Source: Methanocorpusculum petauri
GTDB taxonomy: Archaea > Halobacteriota > Methanomicrobia > Methanomicrobiales > Methanocorpusculaceae
DNA: 64,000 bases
Direction of reading: 5' to 3'
NCBI RefSeq assembly: GCF_026891975.1
Contig: NZ_JAPTGB010000003.1
Location: forward strand, 1-64,000
Below, in pieces: positions 1 through 9,483 of the stretch. The notes under the pieces are model-generated. The model worked only from the letters and a program-made list of their open reading frames with translations. It was not told where the DNA came from and did not search any database. The position numbers and the translations under genes are program-made. The stretch's first letter is position 1. Each line of letters starts with the position of its first letter.

Positions 1-57
<57 letters not shown>

Positions 58-867
58 ACCGACCCGTTCATCACCGCGATCACCGGCTGGCCGCTGGAAC
101 ATACCCGCTCCCCGCAGATGCATAATGCGGCATTCCGTGCCGCAGGTATCCCGGGACGCTACGTCAGAATCCCGGCCCTTGCAGAGGAACTTCCTCTGCT
201 TCCCGAAGTGCTCCGCTGCTACCAGATACGCGGTGCAAATGTCACCATCCCGCACAAACAGGCAGTCATGCCTCTCTTGTCGGAGGTGTCGCCCGCGGCA
301 CAGAGTGCCGGAGCGGTGAATACCATTCTTGTCAGTCCCGACGGACGACTCATCGGAACAAACACCGACATTGCAGGAATTGCCGCAACCGTTGCGGCAC
401 TGCATATCACCCCATCCGGTGCACGGGTACTTGTTGCCGGGTCAGGCGGCGCCGCACGGGCGACTGTCGCCTGCCTTACTGCGGTGGGAGCAGCAGTTTT
501 TATCACGAACCGGACGATGAAAAAAGCCGAATCCCTTGCCACAGAGTTTGGTGCGACAGCGATACCGCAGGAAGAGCTGAAAGCCGGATATGATCTCATT
601 ATCAATGCAACACCTGCCGGGATGAGTGGTTTTCCCGCAGGGATTCCAATCCCGGAATCTATCCTCACGCCGCAGACGGCGGTCTTTGATATGGTATATG
701 AACCGGAGACCACGCCGCTGATTGCCGCAGCCCGTGCCGCAGGCTGCCGTGCCGTGCTTGGCGGCAAAACCATGCTCATCGCACAGGCGGCGGCATCCTT
801 CACCCTCTGGACAGGCACTGCCGCAGACATCGCAACGATGACCGCCGCATTCGGAGGCGGGAAATGA
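58..867 (+). CDS. aroE: Shikimate dehydrogenase, 5' truncated
   Basis: Reduces 3-dehydroshikimate to shikimate with NADPH in aromatic amino acid synthesis. The readable frame begins before the first ATG (118): residues ITGWPLEHTRSPQMHNAAF encoded from about position 79 match the family N-terminal substrate-binding segment with its S-x-x-MHN motif, so the ATG at 118 is internal. Further on are the NxTxPHK-type catalytic lysine motif (GANVTIPHKQ), the Rossmann loop VAGSGGAARA and a C-terminal GGKTMLIAQAA helix. The true start is lost in the poly-C edge; about ten residues are missing. The stop overlaps aroK by 4 bp, making it the first visible gene of an aromatic operon. Confidence 0.93.
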   Translation, partial: TDPFITAITGWPLEHTRSPQMHNAAFRAAGIPGRYVRIPALAEELPLLPEVLRCYQIRGANVTIPHKQAVMPLLSEVSPAAQSAGAVNTILVSPDGRLIGTNTDIAGIAATVAALHITPSGARVLVAGSGGAARATVACLTAVGAAVFITNRTMKKAESLATEFGATAIPQEELKAGYDLIINATPAGMSGFPAGIPIPESILTPQTAVFDMVYEPETTPLIAAARAAGCRAVLGGKTMLIAQAAASFTLWTGTAADIATMTAAFGGGK

Positions 868-1712
868 TTGGTCACGGCATATCTTACGGTGCTCTCTCGG
901 TCATCAATGCAATTGCGATGGGGAAGGGGGCCGGGTTCGGGATCGATCTGAAAACCGAGGCAACCGTCCGGCTCACAAGTGAGCCGGAGATTGTGGTCGA
1001 GATCGACGGTTATCCCTCAGAGGACACCCGGCTTGCCCGCTTCTCAGTCGAAGAGATGCTCAGGCGTTATCCGGACTCAGGGATGCGGGGAGCAGTGATT
1101 ACCACTACCTCCACTATTCCGATCTCGCAGGGACTCAAAAGCAGCAGTGCGGCAACGAACGCAATTCTTGCCGCGACCGCTGATGCGCTCGGTGTTGTTC
1201 TTGACCCGCTTGAAATCGGGCGCATCGGTGCAACCGTTGCCATTGCTGCGGGGGTCAGCATCACTGGAACATTTGATGATGCCTGCGCCTGTATGCTTGG
1301 CGGTCTTGTCTTTACCGATAACCCGAAACGTGAACTCCTGCACCGACTGCCGATGCCCGAAGGGTATACGGCAGTCATTCATCTGCCGGAGTTTCAGATC
1401 CGGAAATCCGCATTTCCAAAAGATCGTATGCGGGAGATGGCGGATGAGGTCTCCGCCGCGTATGACCGTGCTCTTGCCGGGGATGTGTTTGGCGCGATGT
1501 ATGCAAATGGTGTCTGTACCTGCCGGGCACTCGGGATTGAACCGGAGGCTGCCGACCGGGCGCTTGCCTGCGGTGCGGCCGGGGCAGGACTTTCCGGCAC
1601 CGGCCCTGCGACCGGGATTCTTGTGGAAACCGACCGACTGGATGCATTTTTGGATGCTTTCGGGCGCGAACATGTGATCGTGGCCAATGTCAGGAATGGT
1701 GATGCAGTATGA
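864..1712 (+). CDS. aroK: Shikimate kinase, archaeal GHMP type
   Basis: Phosphorylates shikimate at O3 with ATP. This is the archaeal GHMP-superfamily enzyme, unrelated to bacterial AroK: it has the glycine/serine-rich ATP loop PISQGLKSSSAATNA around residue 90 and a C-terminal GAAGAGLSGTGPA motif. The length of 282 aa is normal. The N-terminal GHGISYGALSVINAIAMGKG fits the family. ATG at 864 overlaps the aroE stop and its own stop overlaps aroA, so translation is probably coupled. This gene type is one of the reasons for assigning the DNA to an archaeon. Confidence 0.93.
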   Translation: MIGHGISYGALSVINAIAMGKGAGFGIDLKTEATVRLTSEPEIVVEIDGYPSEDTRLARFSVEEMLRRYPDSGMRGAVITTTSTIPISQGLKSSSAATNAILAATADALGVVLDPLEIGRIGATVAIAAGVSITGTFDDACACMLGGLVFTDNPKRELLHRLPMPEGYTAVIHLPEFQIRKSAFPKDRMREMADEVSAAYDRALAGDVFGAMYANGVCTCRALGIEPEAADRALACGAAGAGLSGTGPATGILVETDRLDAFLDAFGREHVIVANVRNGDAV

Positions 1713-2974
1713 TGCTTGCTGTACAGAAGTCTACTCTGCGGGGAACCGTTGCCGCTCCGCCGTCGAAGAGTCACACGCACCGCGCCTTCATCCTCGCCGC
1801 CCTCGCGGACGGCGAGTCGGTTGTTTCCTCGCCGCTGATCGGCGAGGACACCTGTGCAACACTGGACGCGGTTGCAGCACTCGGAGCTACGGTGTCCCGC
1901 CGGGGGGATGATGTTGTCATCCGGGGCGGTGGCCTCTCTGCTCCGGCGGACGTCATCAACTGCAAAAACTCCGGAACCTCGATCCGGATTCTTGCAGGAG
2001 TTGCCGCACAGATTGCGGGTACAGTCTCCTTTACCGGGGATGCCTCGCTCTGTTCGCGCCCCATGAAGCCGCTGCTTGACGCGCTTGCAGAGCTTGGCGT
2101 AACCGTCTCTGCCGCGGACAATGGATGTGCCCCGTTCTCGGTGACCGGTCCTGCAACCGGCTGCTGTGCAACCATCCGGGGAGACATCAGCTCACAGTTC
2201 ATCTCTGCACTCCTGATCGGTGCGCCGCTTGGCGGACACGGGCTGACGATTCATCTGACCACGCCCCTGACCTCACGCCCCTATGTCGAGATGACCATCG
2301 CTGCGATGAAAAAACGCGGTGTTGCGGTTGTAACAACCGGGGACGGATTCATCGTTCCCGAAGGCCGGCAGTACCTCCCCGCATCGGTCCGGGTTGGCGG
2401 TGATTACTCATCCGCCGCATTCCTCTTTGCCGCAGGTGCTCTTGCGGGAGACGTCTGCGTCACCAACCTTGATCCTGCCGATCCGCAGGGAGACAAGATG
2501 TTCATCGGTCTTTTGGAGCTACTCGGTGCTGTTGTATCCCGCAAACCGGACGGAACAGTTCGTGTCGGTCATAACGAACTGCGCGCAGAGGACGTGAACC
2601 TTGCAGATGCTCCCGACCTGTTCCCAATTGCAGCAGTTCTTTCAACCCAGTGTTCCGGAACCACACGGCTGTACGGCGCAGCGCATCTCCGGTTCAAAGA
2701 AAGCGACCGCATCAAATCCACCGCCCTGTTCCTCCGCGATATGGGGGCAGACATCACCGAGACCGAGGACGGCTGCATCATCCGCGGTCCGTCCACTCTG
2801 CACGGCGCAAAGGTTACCACCTTTGGCGACCACCGCATTATGATGGCCGCCGCAGTTGCCGGACTCATCGCGGACGGTACAACCGTCATCGATGATCCCG
2901 GCTGCTGTGCGGTTTCCTATCCCGCGTTCGTTGCCGATATGCAGGCGCTCGGCGCAGACATGAGGTATCTATGA
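1709..2974 (+). CDS. aroA: 5-enolpyruvylshikimate-3-phosphate synthase
   Basis: Transfers enolpyruvyl from PEP to shikimate-3-phosphate. The 421-aa protein has the N-terminal PPSKSHTHRAF substrate motif, the NCKNSGTSIR motif around residue 90 and a C-terminal GDHRIMMA motif, all diagnostic of EPSP synthase. Both ends overlap neighbours by 4 bp (aroK upstream, aroC downstream). There are no frameshifts or missing motifs. Confidence 0.96.
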   Translation: MMLAVQKSTLRGTVAAPPSKSHTHRAFILAALADGESVVSSPLIGEDTCATLDAVAALGATVSRRGDDVVIRGGGLSAPADVINCKNSGTSIRILAGVAAQIAGTVSFTGDASLCSRPMKPLLDALAELGVTVSAADNGCAPFSVTGPATGCCATIRGDISSQFISALLIGAPLGGHGLTIHLTTPLTSRPYVEMTIAAMKKRGVAVVTTGDGFIVPEGRQYLPASVRVGGDYSSAAFLFAAGALAGDVCVTNLDPADPQGDKMFIGLLELLGAVVSRKPDGTVRVGHNELRAEDVNLADAPDLFPIAAVLSTQCSGTTRLYGAAHLRFKESDRIKSTALFLRDMGADITETEDGCIIRGPSTLHGAKVTTFGDHRIMMAAAVAGLIADGTTVIDDPGCCAVSYPAFVADMQALGADMRYL

Positions 2975-4041
2975 ATACAATTGGAACAGCAGTACAGCTC
3001 ACCCTGTTTGGGGCAAGTCACGACAGCCGCATCGGCTGCGTGATCGACGGTGTTCCGGCGGGAACGCCGGTCAGCATTGACCGCATGCTTGCTGATCTCG
3101 CACTCAGAAAACCGGCACCTGGCATCGGCACTCCCCGTGTTGAGGCAGATATGCCTGAAATTTCCGGCATTTTGAACGGAGTTGCCACCGGTGCTCCGGT
3201 GGTGATCACATTTGCCAATGCAAACACGAAAAGTTCAGACTATGAAGATCTGCGGCTGACTCCACGTCCCGGTCATGCTGACTATCCTGCTCTCTGCAAA
3301 TACGGAGAAGCACACGACATCCGGGGTGGCGGTATGTTCTCCGGCCGGATGACCACACCTCTTGTTGCAGCAGGTGCTCTGCTGCGTGACATGATTGGGC
3401 CGCTCGGTATCAGCATAGGTTCTTATCTGTCCCGCATTGGAAATGTTGTCGATGCCGGGGAGTATGCGGCTGAGGAACTTGTCCGCTCCCGTGACAATCC
3501 GCTGCGGGCAATGAATGCTGATCTTGCCGGGCGGATGCGTGCGGAGATTCTTGCGGCGAAGGCTGAGGGTGACAGTGTCGGCGGAATTGTCCGGTGCATG
3601 GCATCCGGTCTGCCGGCAGGGCTTGGTGAGCCGTTTTTTGACACTCTGGACGGTGAGATTGCCAAAGCCGTGTTTGCGGTACCGGGCGTAAAAGGAATTT
3701 CGTTTGGCAGCGGATTTGCCGCCGCAGCACTGCACGGTTCGGAAAATAATGATCCGTACCGTATAGTGGACGGCAGCGTTGCTGCCGTCACAAACCATGC
3801 AGGCGGCGTGCTCGGCGGCATGGCAAACGGTTCTGTACTGGACTTCTCGGTTGCGTTCAAACCGACGCCCTCGATTGCCAGGGTTCAGCAGACCGTGAAT
3901 CTGCGGGACGGCACAAGCGCCGACCTGTCGGTACAGGGCCGCCACGATCCCTGCATCGCGAACCGCGGTGCAATTGTGGTTGAGGCGATGACTGCATTTG
4001 TACTGGCTGATCTTTGTGTGCGGGGCGGTTACCTTGAGTAA
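2971..4041 (+). CDS. aroC: Chorismate synthase
   Basis: Eliminates phosphate from EPSP to give chorismate; needs reduced FMN. The 356-aa protein shows the family signatures RPGHADYPALCKYG and DIRGGGMFSGRMT around residues 100-130 and a C-terminal GRHDPCIANRG segment. It is fourth in the operon, with a 4-bp overlap from aroA. Its stop overlaps the proposed TTG start of the next gene by 8 bp. Confidence 0.96.
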   Translation: MNTIGTAVQLTLFGASHDSRIGCVIDGVPAGTPVSIDRMLADLALRKPAPGIGTPRVEADMPEISGILNGVATGAPVVITFANANTKSSDYEDLRLTPRPGHADYPALCKYGEAHDIRGGGMFSGRMTTPLVAAGALLRDMIGPLGISIGSYLSRIGNVVDAGEYAAEELVRSRDNPLRAMNADLAGRMRAEILAAKAEGDSVGGIVRCMASGLPAGLGEPFFDTLDGEIAKAVFAVPGVKGISFGSGFAAAALHGSENNDPYRIVDGSVAAVTNHAGGVLGGMANGSVLDFSVAFKPTPSIARVQQTVNLRDGTSADLSVQGRHDPCIANRGAIVVEAMTAFVLADLCVRGGYLE

Positions 4042-5095
4042 GGAAAATCTTGCCCCGCTGCGTGCGGAGCTCGCCGAGATTGATCGTGCGATCGTTGCAC
4101 TGGTCGGCAGGCGCAACAGCATTGCAAAAGTGATCGGCGAGGAAAAAGCAAAAGCAAATGAAGAGGTTGTTGTGCCGTCGGTCGAACGGACCGTTGAGCA
4201 GCGGTACGTGGATGCGGGAACGCTTGCGGGTGTGAGTGCCGCAACCGCTGTGCGCCTTGCCCGTGCAGTGATCGATGAGTCGGTTGAGGTGCAGGGGAGA
4301 CTTCCCCGGCATGCTGAACCGCGCCGCATCTGTATTATCGGCGGCAACGGCGGCATGGGACGCTGGCTGTCAACCTTTTTTGCAGCACGGGGTCATGAGA
4401 TTACCGTCGTTGTCCGTGATCCAGAACACGCCGCATACCCTGCGGTGACGATCGCCGATGCCTGCAGGACAGTTGATGTGATCATCGTTTCCACGCCGGT
4501 GACGGTTGCCGCAGATATTCTTGCTGAGATTTTTGCGACGGGGACTTCGGCATTAGTGTTTGATATTTTGTCGGTGAAGTCGCCGGTGATTCCGGTGCTC
4601 CGCCGCATGGCGGAGGCCGGCATGCGGGTCTGTTCGGTGCATCCGATGTTCGGACCGACGGCGGCTGCGGTCGCAGGCCGCAACGTTGTTGTTGCGGACT
4701 GCGGCTGCCCCTCGGTCATCGAGGAGACCGCCGCACTTTTCAGCGGTGCAACGATTCTCCGCATGCCGGTTGAGGATCATGATCCGATTGCGGCATATGT
4801 TCTCGGCTTGTCCCATGCGGTGAATCTTGCGTTTTCCGAGGCGCTTGTTCGAAGCGGATTTTCGGCGGAGGTTTTAAATGCGGCTGCGTCCACGACGTTC
4901 CGGAAACAGACTGCGGTCTCGCGTGAGGTCTCCGAAGAGAATGCTCCCCTGTATTATGCGATCCAGCGGGAGAACCCCTATAATGATGCGGCGGTGGAAA
5001 ACCTTGCAAACGCCGTTGCGGAACTGCGCACACTGGATAAAGATGCTTTCTGCAAACGCATGCAAACCGGTGCCGAATGGTACCGGACGAAATAA
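4034..5095 (+). CDS. tyrA: Chorismate mutase / prephenate dehydrogenase fusion
   Basis: Bifunctional step to tyrosine. Residues about 1-90 form an AroQ-type helical chorismate mutase (APLRAELAEIDRAIVALVGRR). The rest is a TyrA dehydrogenase with Rossmann loop IIGGNGGMGRWLS, the SVHPMFGP substrate motif and the helical dimerisation domain. I chose the TTG at 4034 because the sequence before it is aroC coding and a GGGGCGG ribosome site lies 6 bases upstream; GTG at 4016 is the alternative. Last gene of the visible aromatic operon, followed by T-rich runs (about 5104-5135) that could terminate transcription. Confidence 0.9.
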   Translation: MSKENLAPLRAELAEIDRAIVALVGRRNSIAKVIGEEKAKANEEVVVPSVERTVEQRYVDAGTLAGVSAATAVRLARAVIDESVEVQGRLPRHAEPRRICIIGGNGGMGRWLSTFFAARGHEITVVVRDPEHAAYPAVTIADACRTVDVIIVSTPVTVAADILAEIFATGTSALVFDILSVKSPVIPVLRRMAEAGMRVCSVHPMFGPTAAAVAGRNVVVADCGCPSVIEETAALFSGATILRMPVEDHDPIAAYVLGLSHAVNLAFSEALVRSGFSAEVLNAAASTTFRKQTAVSREVSEENAPLYYAIQRENPYNDAAVENLANAVAELRTLDKDAFCKRMQTGAEWYRTK

Positions 5096-5195
5096 TTATT
5101 TCACTTTTTTCCCTGCCTGAACGTTTTTTTCTTTCCGGAATGAGGAGAAGCCTGATAACAAATCAGACCTGAATCATAGAAATAAAGGATAATAT

Positions 5196-6398
5196 ATGGA
5201 TCACCACCCTTTCACTTTGAAAAAATTGTCTGTCGAGCATCTCGATCAATCCACCGATCTTTTGCGGTACGCCTTTCAGGTAACGGATAATACGCTGCGG
5301 GAATGCGGATGGGAGGATGAAGAAATTAAGCAATCCAAGTCTTCTGTACTGGAACGTGCTAATGTCTGGGGATATTTCGACGGCGAGACACTCGTATCCC
5401 AGTTTGCCTCCTATCCCTTGGAAATGAATATACACTCCGTCATCTATCCGATCGTTTTCATCACGAGCGTGTCCACCTATCCCGAATACTCGGGCCTCGG
5501 GCTGATGTCGAAACTGATGAAGCGAAGTCTGACAGAGATGCGGGAGAACGGTCAGTCTCTTGCTCTTTTGTGTCCCTACTCAATTCCCCTCTACCGGAAG
5601 AAAGGATGGGAGATTGTATCCGACAAAATGTCCTTCAGCATCCGCGAGGGAGGATTTCCCATCTATCCTGAAGTTCCGGGCTATGTCCGCCGGGTCCCGC
5701 GTGATGACAAGGAGTTTACGGATTTGCACATGCAGTTTGCAAAACGGACACATGGATGTCTGTTCCGCAACTATCTGGTGTGGGACAAGTACTGGAGATG
5801 GGATGAGGATGATATGACAGTTGCCCTGTATTACAGGGAAAATGGTGTCCCCGGAGGATACATGGTTTACCTCATTAAAAACGGTGTCATGTATGTAAAA
5901 GAAATGATTTATCTGGATAGGGAATCGAAAAAAGGTCTCTGGAACTATATCAGTGCCCATGAATCCATGATTACCAAAGTCAGGGGATACCATTATTTCA
6001 GCGAGCCGATTGCCTTTGATCTGGAGGACAGCGACATCAAAGAGACGATCCGCCCCTACATCATGGGAAGAATCGTCGATGTTGAACAGTTTCTGGAGAA
6101 GTATCGGTTCAACCCGGATGTGCATGCGGAATTTACTGTCAACATCTCTGATCCGATTCTGGAATGGAACAACAGAAGTATCACTCTTGCGGTATCCGAC
6201 GGAAAAGCGGTTCAGAAGGATGGTACCGCAGAGCACGGTGCTGATCTGTCGATAGGGACATTAACGACTCTCCTGCTGGGATACAAGCGTGCGTCGGAGC
6301 TTGCAGCACTGGAACGGCTCTGCGCCGATCCGTCAACCATTCACCTGCTCGATCAGGTGTTTATCTCCAGAAAACCGTATATTTCGGATTACATTTAA
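5196..6398 (+). CDS. Eis-like GNAT acetyltransferase with SCP2-type tail
   Basis: The 400-aa protein matches the layout of the Eis/enhanced-intracellular-survival group: an N-terminal GNAT domain with acetyl-CoA loop residues SVSTYPEYSGLGLMSKLMK around 90-110, a second GNAT-like domain, and a C-terminal sterol-carrier-like domain (AVSDGKAVQKDGTAEHGADL). Eis enzymes acetylate amines on varied substrates; the substrate here cannot be read from sequence. It has its own leader with AAGGATAATAT before ATG. Convergent with the downstream GTPase gene. Confidence 0.8.
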   Translation: MDHHPFTLKKLSVEHLDQSTDLLRYAFQVTDNTLRECGWEDEEIKQSKSSVLERANVWGYFDGETLVSQFASYPLEMNIHSVIYPIVFITSVSTYPEYSGLGLMSKLMKRSLTEMRENGQSLALLCPYSIPLYRKKGWEIVSDKMSFSIREGGFPIYPEVPGYVRRVPRDDKEFTDLHMQFAKRTHGCLFRNYLVWDKYWRWDEDDMTVALYYRENGVPGGYMVYLIKNGVMYVKEMIYLDRESKKGLWNYISAHESMITKVRGYHYFSEPIAFDLEDSDIKETIRPYIMGRIVDVEQFLEKYRFNPDVHAEFTVNISDPILEWNNRSITLAVSDGKAVQKDGTAEHGADLSIGTLTTLLLGYKRASELAALERLCADPSTIHLLDQVFISRKPYISDYI

Positions 6399-6417
6399 TA
6401 CGTCCAAAAAATAGCTG

Positions 6418-6441
6418 CGGGGCTCTTTTTGCAGCCCCGCT
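6418..6441. terminator. Hairpin between convergent genes
   Basis: Perfect 8-bp stem GCGGGGCT / AGCCCCGC with an 8-nt loop containing T5, placed between the stops of the acetyltransferase (+) and GTPase (-) genes. Most likely a bidirectional transcription end. Confidence 0.7.
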
Positions 6442-6447
6442 GCGGGT

Positions 6448-7485
6448 TTAATACTCGGTTTTGGTCTCGGTTCGTCCTCCGCGGCGCTTCATCTCCGGGA
6501 CCGGCAGTTCGGATCTGATGTCCACCACTTCGTCCTGCATCAGCTTTGTCCGCTGTCGGAGCAGTTCCGCAAGAACATCCTCAACCCCTTCTCCCGTGAT
6601 CGTTGACATGTTGAAACGGTCTTCCGTCTTTTTGATGTCGGCCTTGTTTACCACGGTCAGCATCGGAACAGCAACAATTTCTGCAATTTCCTCGCGAAGT
6701 TTTTCCTGCGCCTCAACCGAGTAGCCGCAGTGCTCACTTGCATCGATCACAAACAGAACCAGATCCGCAACATACACAAGAGCGTTGAGTGCCTGTTTTT
6801 CGATTGCGTTCCGTTCCTCATCGCTGCGGTCAAGCAGACCTGGTGTGTCGATAAACTGAATACGTTTTCTCCGCTCCGCATTCCGGTGGCCAACGATGAC
6901 GCCCTTTGTGGTGAAGGGGTAGGATGCAATCTCCGGTTCGGCACTGGAAACCAGTCGGATAAATGAGGATTTGCCGACATTCGGATATCCGGCAACCACG
7001 ATGGTAAACTCGTCCGTACTGATGACAGGGAGTTTGCGGAGTACGTTTCGCACATCGTTTAAGTAGCGGAGCGCATCATCAGCACGGTGCACGATGGATG
7101 CGATGCGGGCGACCGCACGTTTGCGTTCGGTTAAGGTGTCGGCACGCCGCATGCCGCGGGAAATGCCCTTTCCAACGTCGCGCACGTTCTTTGCTGCCCA
7201 TCCCACCATGCCAAGTGCCTGGCGGAGGTTGTCCATGCCGAAGAGGATGTCGCAGAGATCGCGATAGAACGGCGGGAGTTGTTCAAACTCAGGAAAACTC
7301 TGGATGATACTTACCAGTTTGTCATGGGTTGCCTGCGTAATGGCACGGACGAAGTCTTCGTTCGCGTGGTTTTTATTATTTTTTTCCCGCATCTTTTTTG
7401 CGGCACGCCGGAAACTGCGGTCCAGCAGTTCGTCGGCTGTGGGTATTGTAGGGATATTGTCAAAGTACATAGTTGCCTGATTCAC
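6448..7485 (-). CDS. NOG1-like GTP-binding protein
   Basis: The 345-aa OBG-superfamily GTPase has a helical N-terminal NOG1-type domain, then G1 GYPNVGKSSF (about residue 168), G3 DTPGLLDR and G4 NKAD. Eukaryotic NOG1 acts in 60S ribosome assembly; the archaeal members are presumed ribosome-biogenesis factors. It is divergent from the HTH-CBS gene, with only 38 bp between starts, so promoters are shared or leaderless. Confidence 0.85.
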   Translation of the reverse strand: MNQATMYFDNIPTIPTADELLDRSFRRAAKKMREKNNKNHANEDFVRAITQATHDKLVSIIQSFPEFEQLPPFYRDLCDILFGMDNLRQALGMVGWAAKNVRDVGKGISRGMRRADTLTERKRAVARIASIVHRADDALRYLNDVRNVLRKLPVISTDEFTIVVAGYPNVGKSSFIRLVSSAEPEIASYPFTTKGVIVGHRNAERRKRIQFIDTPGLLDRSDEERNAIEKQALNALVYVADLVLFVIDASEHCGYSVEAQEKLREEIAEIVAVPMLTVVNKADIKKTEDRFNMSTITGEGVEDVLAELLRQRTKLMQDEVVDIRSELPVPEMKRRGGRTETKTEY

Positions 7486-7523
7486 TCGATTTCTTTATTA
7501 GGGTGGCGGTCTGAACAATCAGT
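7486..7523. promoter_or_regulatory. Short divergent promoter region
   Basis: 38 bp between the ATG of the NOG1-like gene (-) and the ATG of the HTH-CBS gene (+). An AT-rich CTTTATTA (about 7493-7500) lies about 25 nt from the plus-strand ATG, the spacing expected for a leaderless archaeal mRNA. No ribosome site precedes either start. Confidence 0.5.
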
Positions 7524-8402
7524 ATGGATTTGTCGCTGATCCAAAAAGATATCCTTATTACACTTATCTCGCTTTATCATCAATATTCGCATCCGATAAA
7601 AGGAGAAGATATTGCCGACATTATCAAGCGCAACCCCGGCACGGTCCGTAATCAGATGCAGGCCCTCAAAGCGCTGGGTCTGGTGGACGGGGTACCGGGA
7701 CCGAAAGGAGGGTATCATCCGACCTCACGCGCCTACAGTGAACTCAACGTTACTGCCGATGATTCGGAGGGTGAGGTTGCAATTCTCCGCAACAATGAGA
7801 TGATAGATAGTGTGCGCGTGAACGAGATTGATTTCACTACCCTGACGCACGCAGATCTCTGCCATGCACTGATCAAGGTGATCGGCAACGTCCGGATCTT
7901 TGAGGTGGGCGACAAGGTGACAATCGGTCCAACGCCGGTAAACAAGCTGCTCATCAAAGGGGAGGTGTTTGGCAAGGATGAAATCAACAGTGTTCTTCTC
8001 ATCTCAACGTCGGAGATGACGTCTCTGCCGAAACTGCCCATCCGCGAGTACATGACCGCACCCCTCGTTTCGCTGGACGCAGATATGACGGTTGCCTATG
8101 TGATGAAAACATTGTTACAGCGGAGAATTCACGGTGCGCCGGTGATTGAGGAGGGGCGGCTTCTCGGGATTGTCACACAGACGGATATTGTTTCGGCTAT
8201 CGATCAAGGTGTTCCCATGGACAGCCCGGTCGCAGATATTATGGTCCGCAATGTTGTTACCATCCCCGGAGATATGAGGCTGTATGAGGTTATCCGCAGG
8301 TTCAAAGAGCAGGATATAGGGCGGGTGATCGTAACCGAGGAAGGAAAGCCGGTTGGTATTCTCACCCATTCGGATATTATCCGGGTGTTTCCCACCCTTT
8401 GA
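7524..8402 (+). CDS. HTH-CBS transcriptional regulator
   Basis: The 292-aa protein begins with a winged-helix domain (residues about 1-65, recognition region NPGTVRNQMQALKALGLV), a middle domain of unknown role, and two C-terminal CBS motifs (REYMTAPLVSLDADMTV and VADIMVRNVVTIPGDM). CBS pairs usually bind adenosyl ligands, so this is probably a ligand-sensing regulator. This architecture is common in methanogens. Targets cannot be inferred from the neighbours. Confidence 0.85.
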   Translation: MDLSLIQKDILITLISLYHQYSHPIKGEDIADIIKRNPGTVRNQMQALKALGLVDGVPGPKGGYHPTSRAYSELNVTADDSEGEVAILRNNEMIDSVRVNEIDFTTLTHADLCHALIKVIGNVRIFEVGDKVTIGPTPVNKLLIKGEVFGKDEINSVLLISTSEMTSLPKLPIREYMTAPLVSLDADMTVAYVMKTLLQRRIHGAPVIEEGRLLGIVTQTDIVSAIDQGVPMDSPVADIMVRNVVTIPGDMRLYEVIRRFKEQDIGRVIVTEEGKPVGILTHSDIIRVFPTL

Positions 8403-8422
8403 ACCACCTGTTTTATTCAAAA

Positions 8423-8463
8423 CGGATATATACTTTCGTTATCAATAAAATCTACTGATTACT
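8423..8463 (+). promoter_or_regulatory. TATA-type promoter and leader of PRC-barrel gene
   Basis: GGATATATAC at 8423-8432 is a good archaeal TATA box 32 nt before ATG at 8464. It is preceded by the stop of the HTH-CBS gene, so the small gene has its own promoter. Confidence 0.6.
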
Positions 8464-8715
8464 ATGAAGAGTGAGCAGTTTACCCATTCTATCCGCAAAA
8501 AGAGAGTGATGAGTACCGACGGAAAAATTATCGGACAGATCAAGAACATCACCTTTGACAGTGAAACCGGGCAGCTGCTGAATCTAGTCGTGCGTCCGGA
8601 TCAGACCTTTGATGCATCCGGCTATAAACTTGACGGCGATGCAATTACACTGCCGTTTGAGGCAGTCAAGGACATCACGGATTTTATCGTGGTTGACCGC
8701 TATATGCTGCGGTAA
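8464..8715 (+). CDS. PRC-barrel domain protein
   Basis: An 83-aa single-domain PRC-barrel protein: KRVMSTDGKIIGQIKNITFD followed by a second strand set ending in ITDFIVVDRYMLR. Stand-alone PRC barrels of this size are frequent in methanogens and are assumed to bind partner proteins or RNA, as in RimM. No specific partner is suggested by the neighbours. Confidence 0.85.
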   Translation: MKSEQFTHSIRKKRVMSTDGKIIGQIKNITFDSETGQLLNLVVRPDQTFDASGYKLDGDAITLPFEAVKDITDFIVVDRYMLR

Positions 8716-8771
8716 AAAATATCAACAGGTTCTCCTGCATTTTTTGGGAGAATACTCTTCAGAATCTTTTT

Positions 8772-9455
8772 TCAGGGAAAGTACCTGGCGAGGGCTTCGG
8801 CTGTCCCTTCTCCAAAGGGTTTGTCCATGATGTCATCTGCCGCTGCCCGTGCTTCCTGGCTTGCGTTTGCCGGAACTACGGCTACTCCCGCTAATTTGAG
8901 CATGGATACGTCGTTGACCGAGTCTCCTGCGGCAAGAAAGTCGGCAGGGGCAAGTCCCATGAGTTTTGCGAGTTTTGCAAGGGCTGCTCCCTTGGATAGT
9001 CCCGGCGGCTGGAGGTGGATGGCAAATCCGGTATCTACGACCTGCACCGGCATTCCGGCAAGGAGGCGGCTTACCTCTCCTACATCCACATCACGGGCAA
9101 AGGCGACATCGGAGTACCGGTATTCGTTGCTGTAAAGCCGCAGTTTTTCGCCTTCCGGTTGAAAATAATCAACTATTTTCTGGTAGGCGGTAAGACAGAG
9201 TTCGCGATCGCCCTCCGCATGGCGCGGTCCTGTGTAGCCGTGACGGTACACACCTCCGTTTTCTGCAATGATGTCACCGTTTGTTCCGATCATTTTGGAC
9301 AATGCGTCGATAAAACAGACGGTGTTGCCGGATGCCAGAATCACCGGAATGTCTGCATCCACCAGACGACGGATCTCTTCTACGGCGTGCGTTGAGAGAC
9401 GCCGCCGATCATCGGTGAGCGTTCCGTCGATGTCGGTGATGAAGGCTTTTGGCAT
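8772..9455 (-). CDS. Phosphoglycolate phosphatase, HAD family
   Basis: The 227-aa HAD hydrolase is of the archaeal TA0175 type: catalytic motif ITDIDGTLTDD at residues 5-15, a C2 cap, and the C-terminal GDSVNDVSMLK acidic motif. It would dephosphorylate 2-phosphoglycolate. Its ATG lies only 15 nt from the left attachment core; without the provirus the gene would follow radA by about 16 nt on the same strand. The provirus has therefore separated it from radA and replaced its upstream DNA. Confidence 0.85.
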   Translation of the reverse strand: MPKAFITDIDGTLTDDRRRLSTHAVEEIRRLVDADIPVILASGNTVCFIDALSKMIGTNGDIIAENGGVYRHGYTGPRHAEGDRELCLTAYQKIVDYFQPEGEKLRLYSNEYRYSDVAFARDVDVGEVSRLLAGMPVQVVDTGFAIHLQPPGLSKGAALAKLAKLMGLAPADFLAAGDSVNDVSMLKLAGVAVVPANASQEARAAADDIMDKPFGEGTAEALARYFP

Positions 9456-9470
9456 GAAAAATATATTGGG

Positions 9471-9483
9471 GTTAGCAGGGTTT
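9471..9483. repeat. Left attachment core (radA-distal)
   Basis: GTTAGCAGGGTTT, identical to 53078-53090. The bases on either side differ between the copies, so the core is exactly 13 bp. It corresponds to the last three codons (K-P-C) and stop of radA plus one base, read on the minus strand. Confidence 0.88.

Noticed and set aside
3235-4356. 373-aa minus-strand open frame across aroC and tyrA
   Set aside because: Antisense to two conserved enzymes with clear motifs; no recognisable domain or ribosome site.
9471-9483. tRNA-gene fragment at the left provirus border
   Set aside because: No tRNA-like stem or loop sequence; the repeat matches the radA 3' end exactly.
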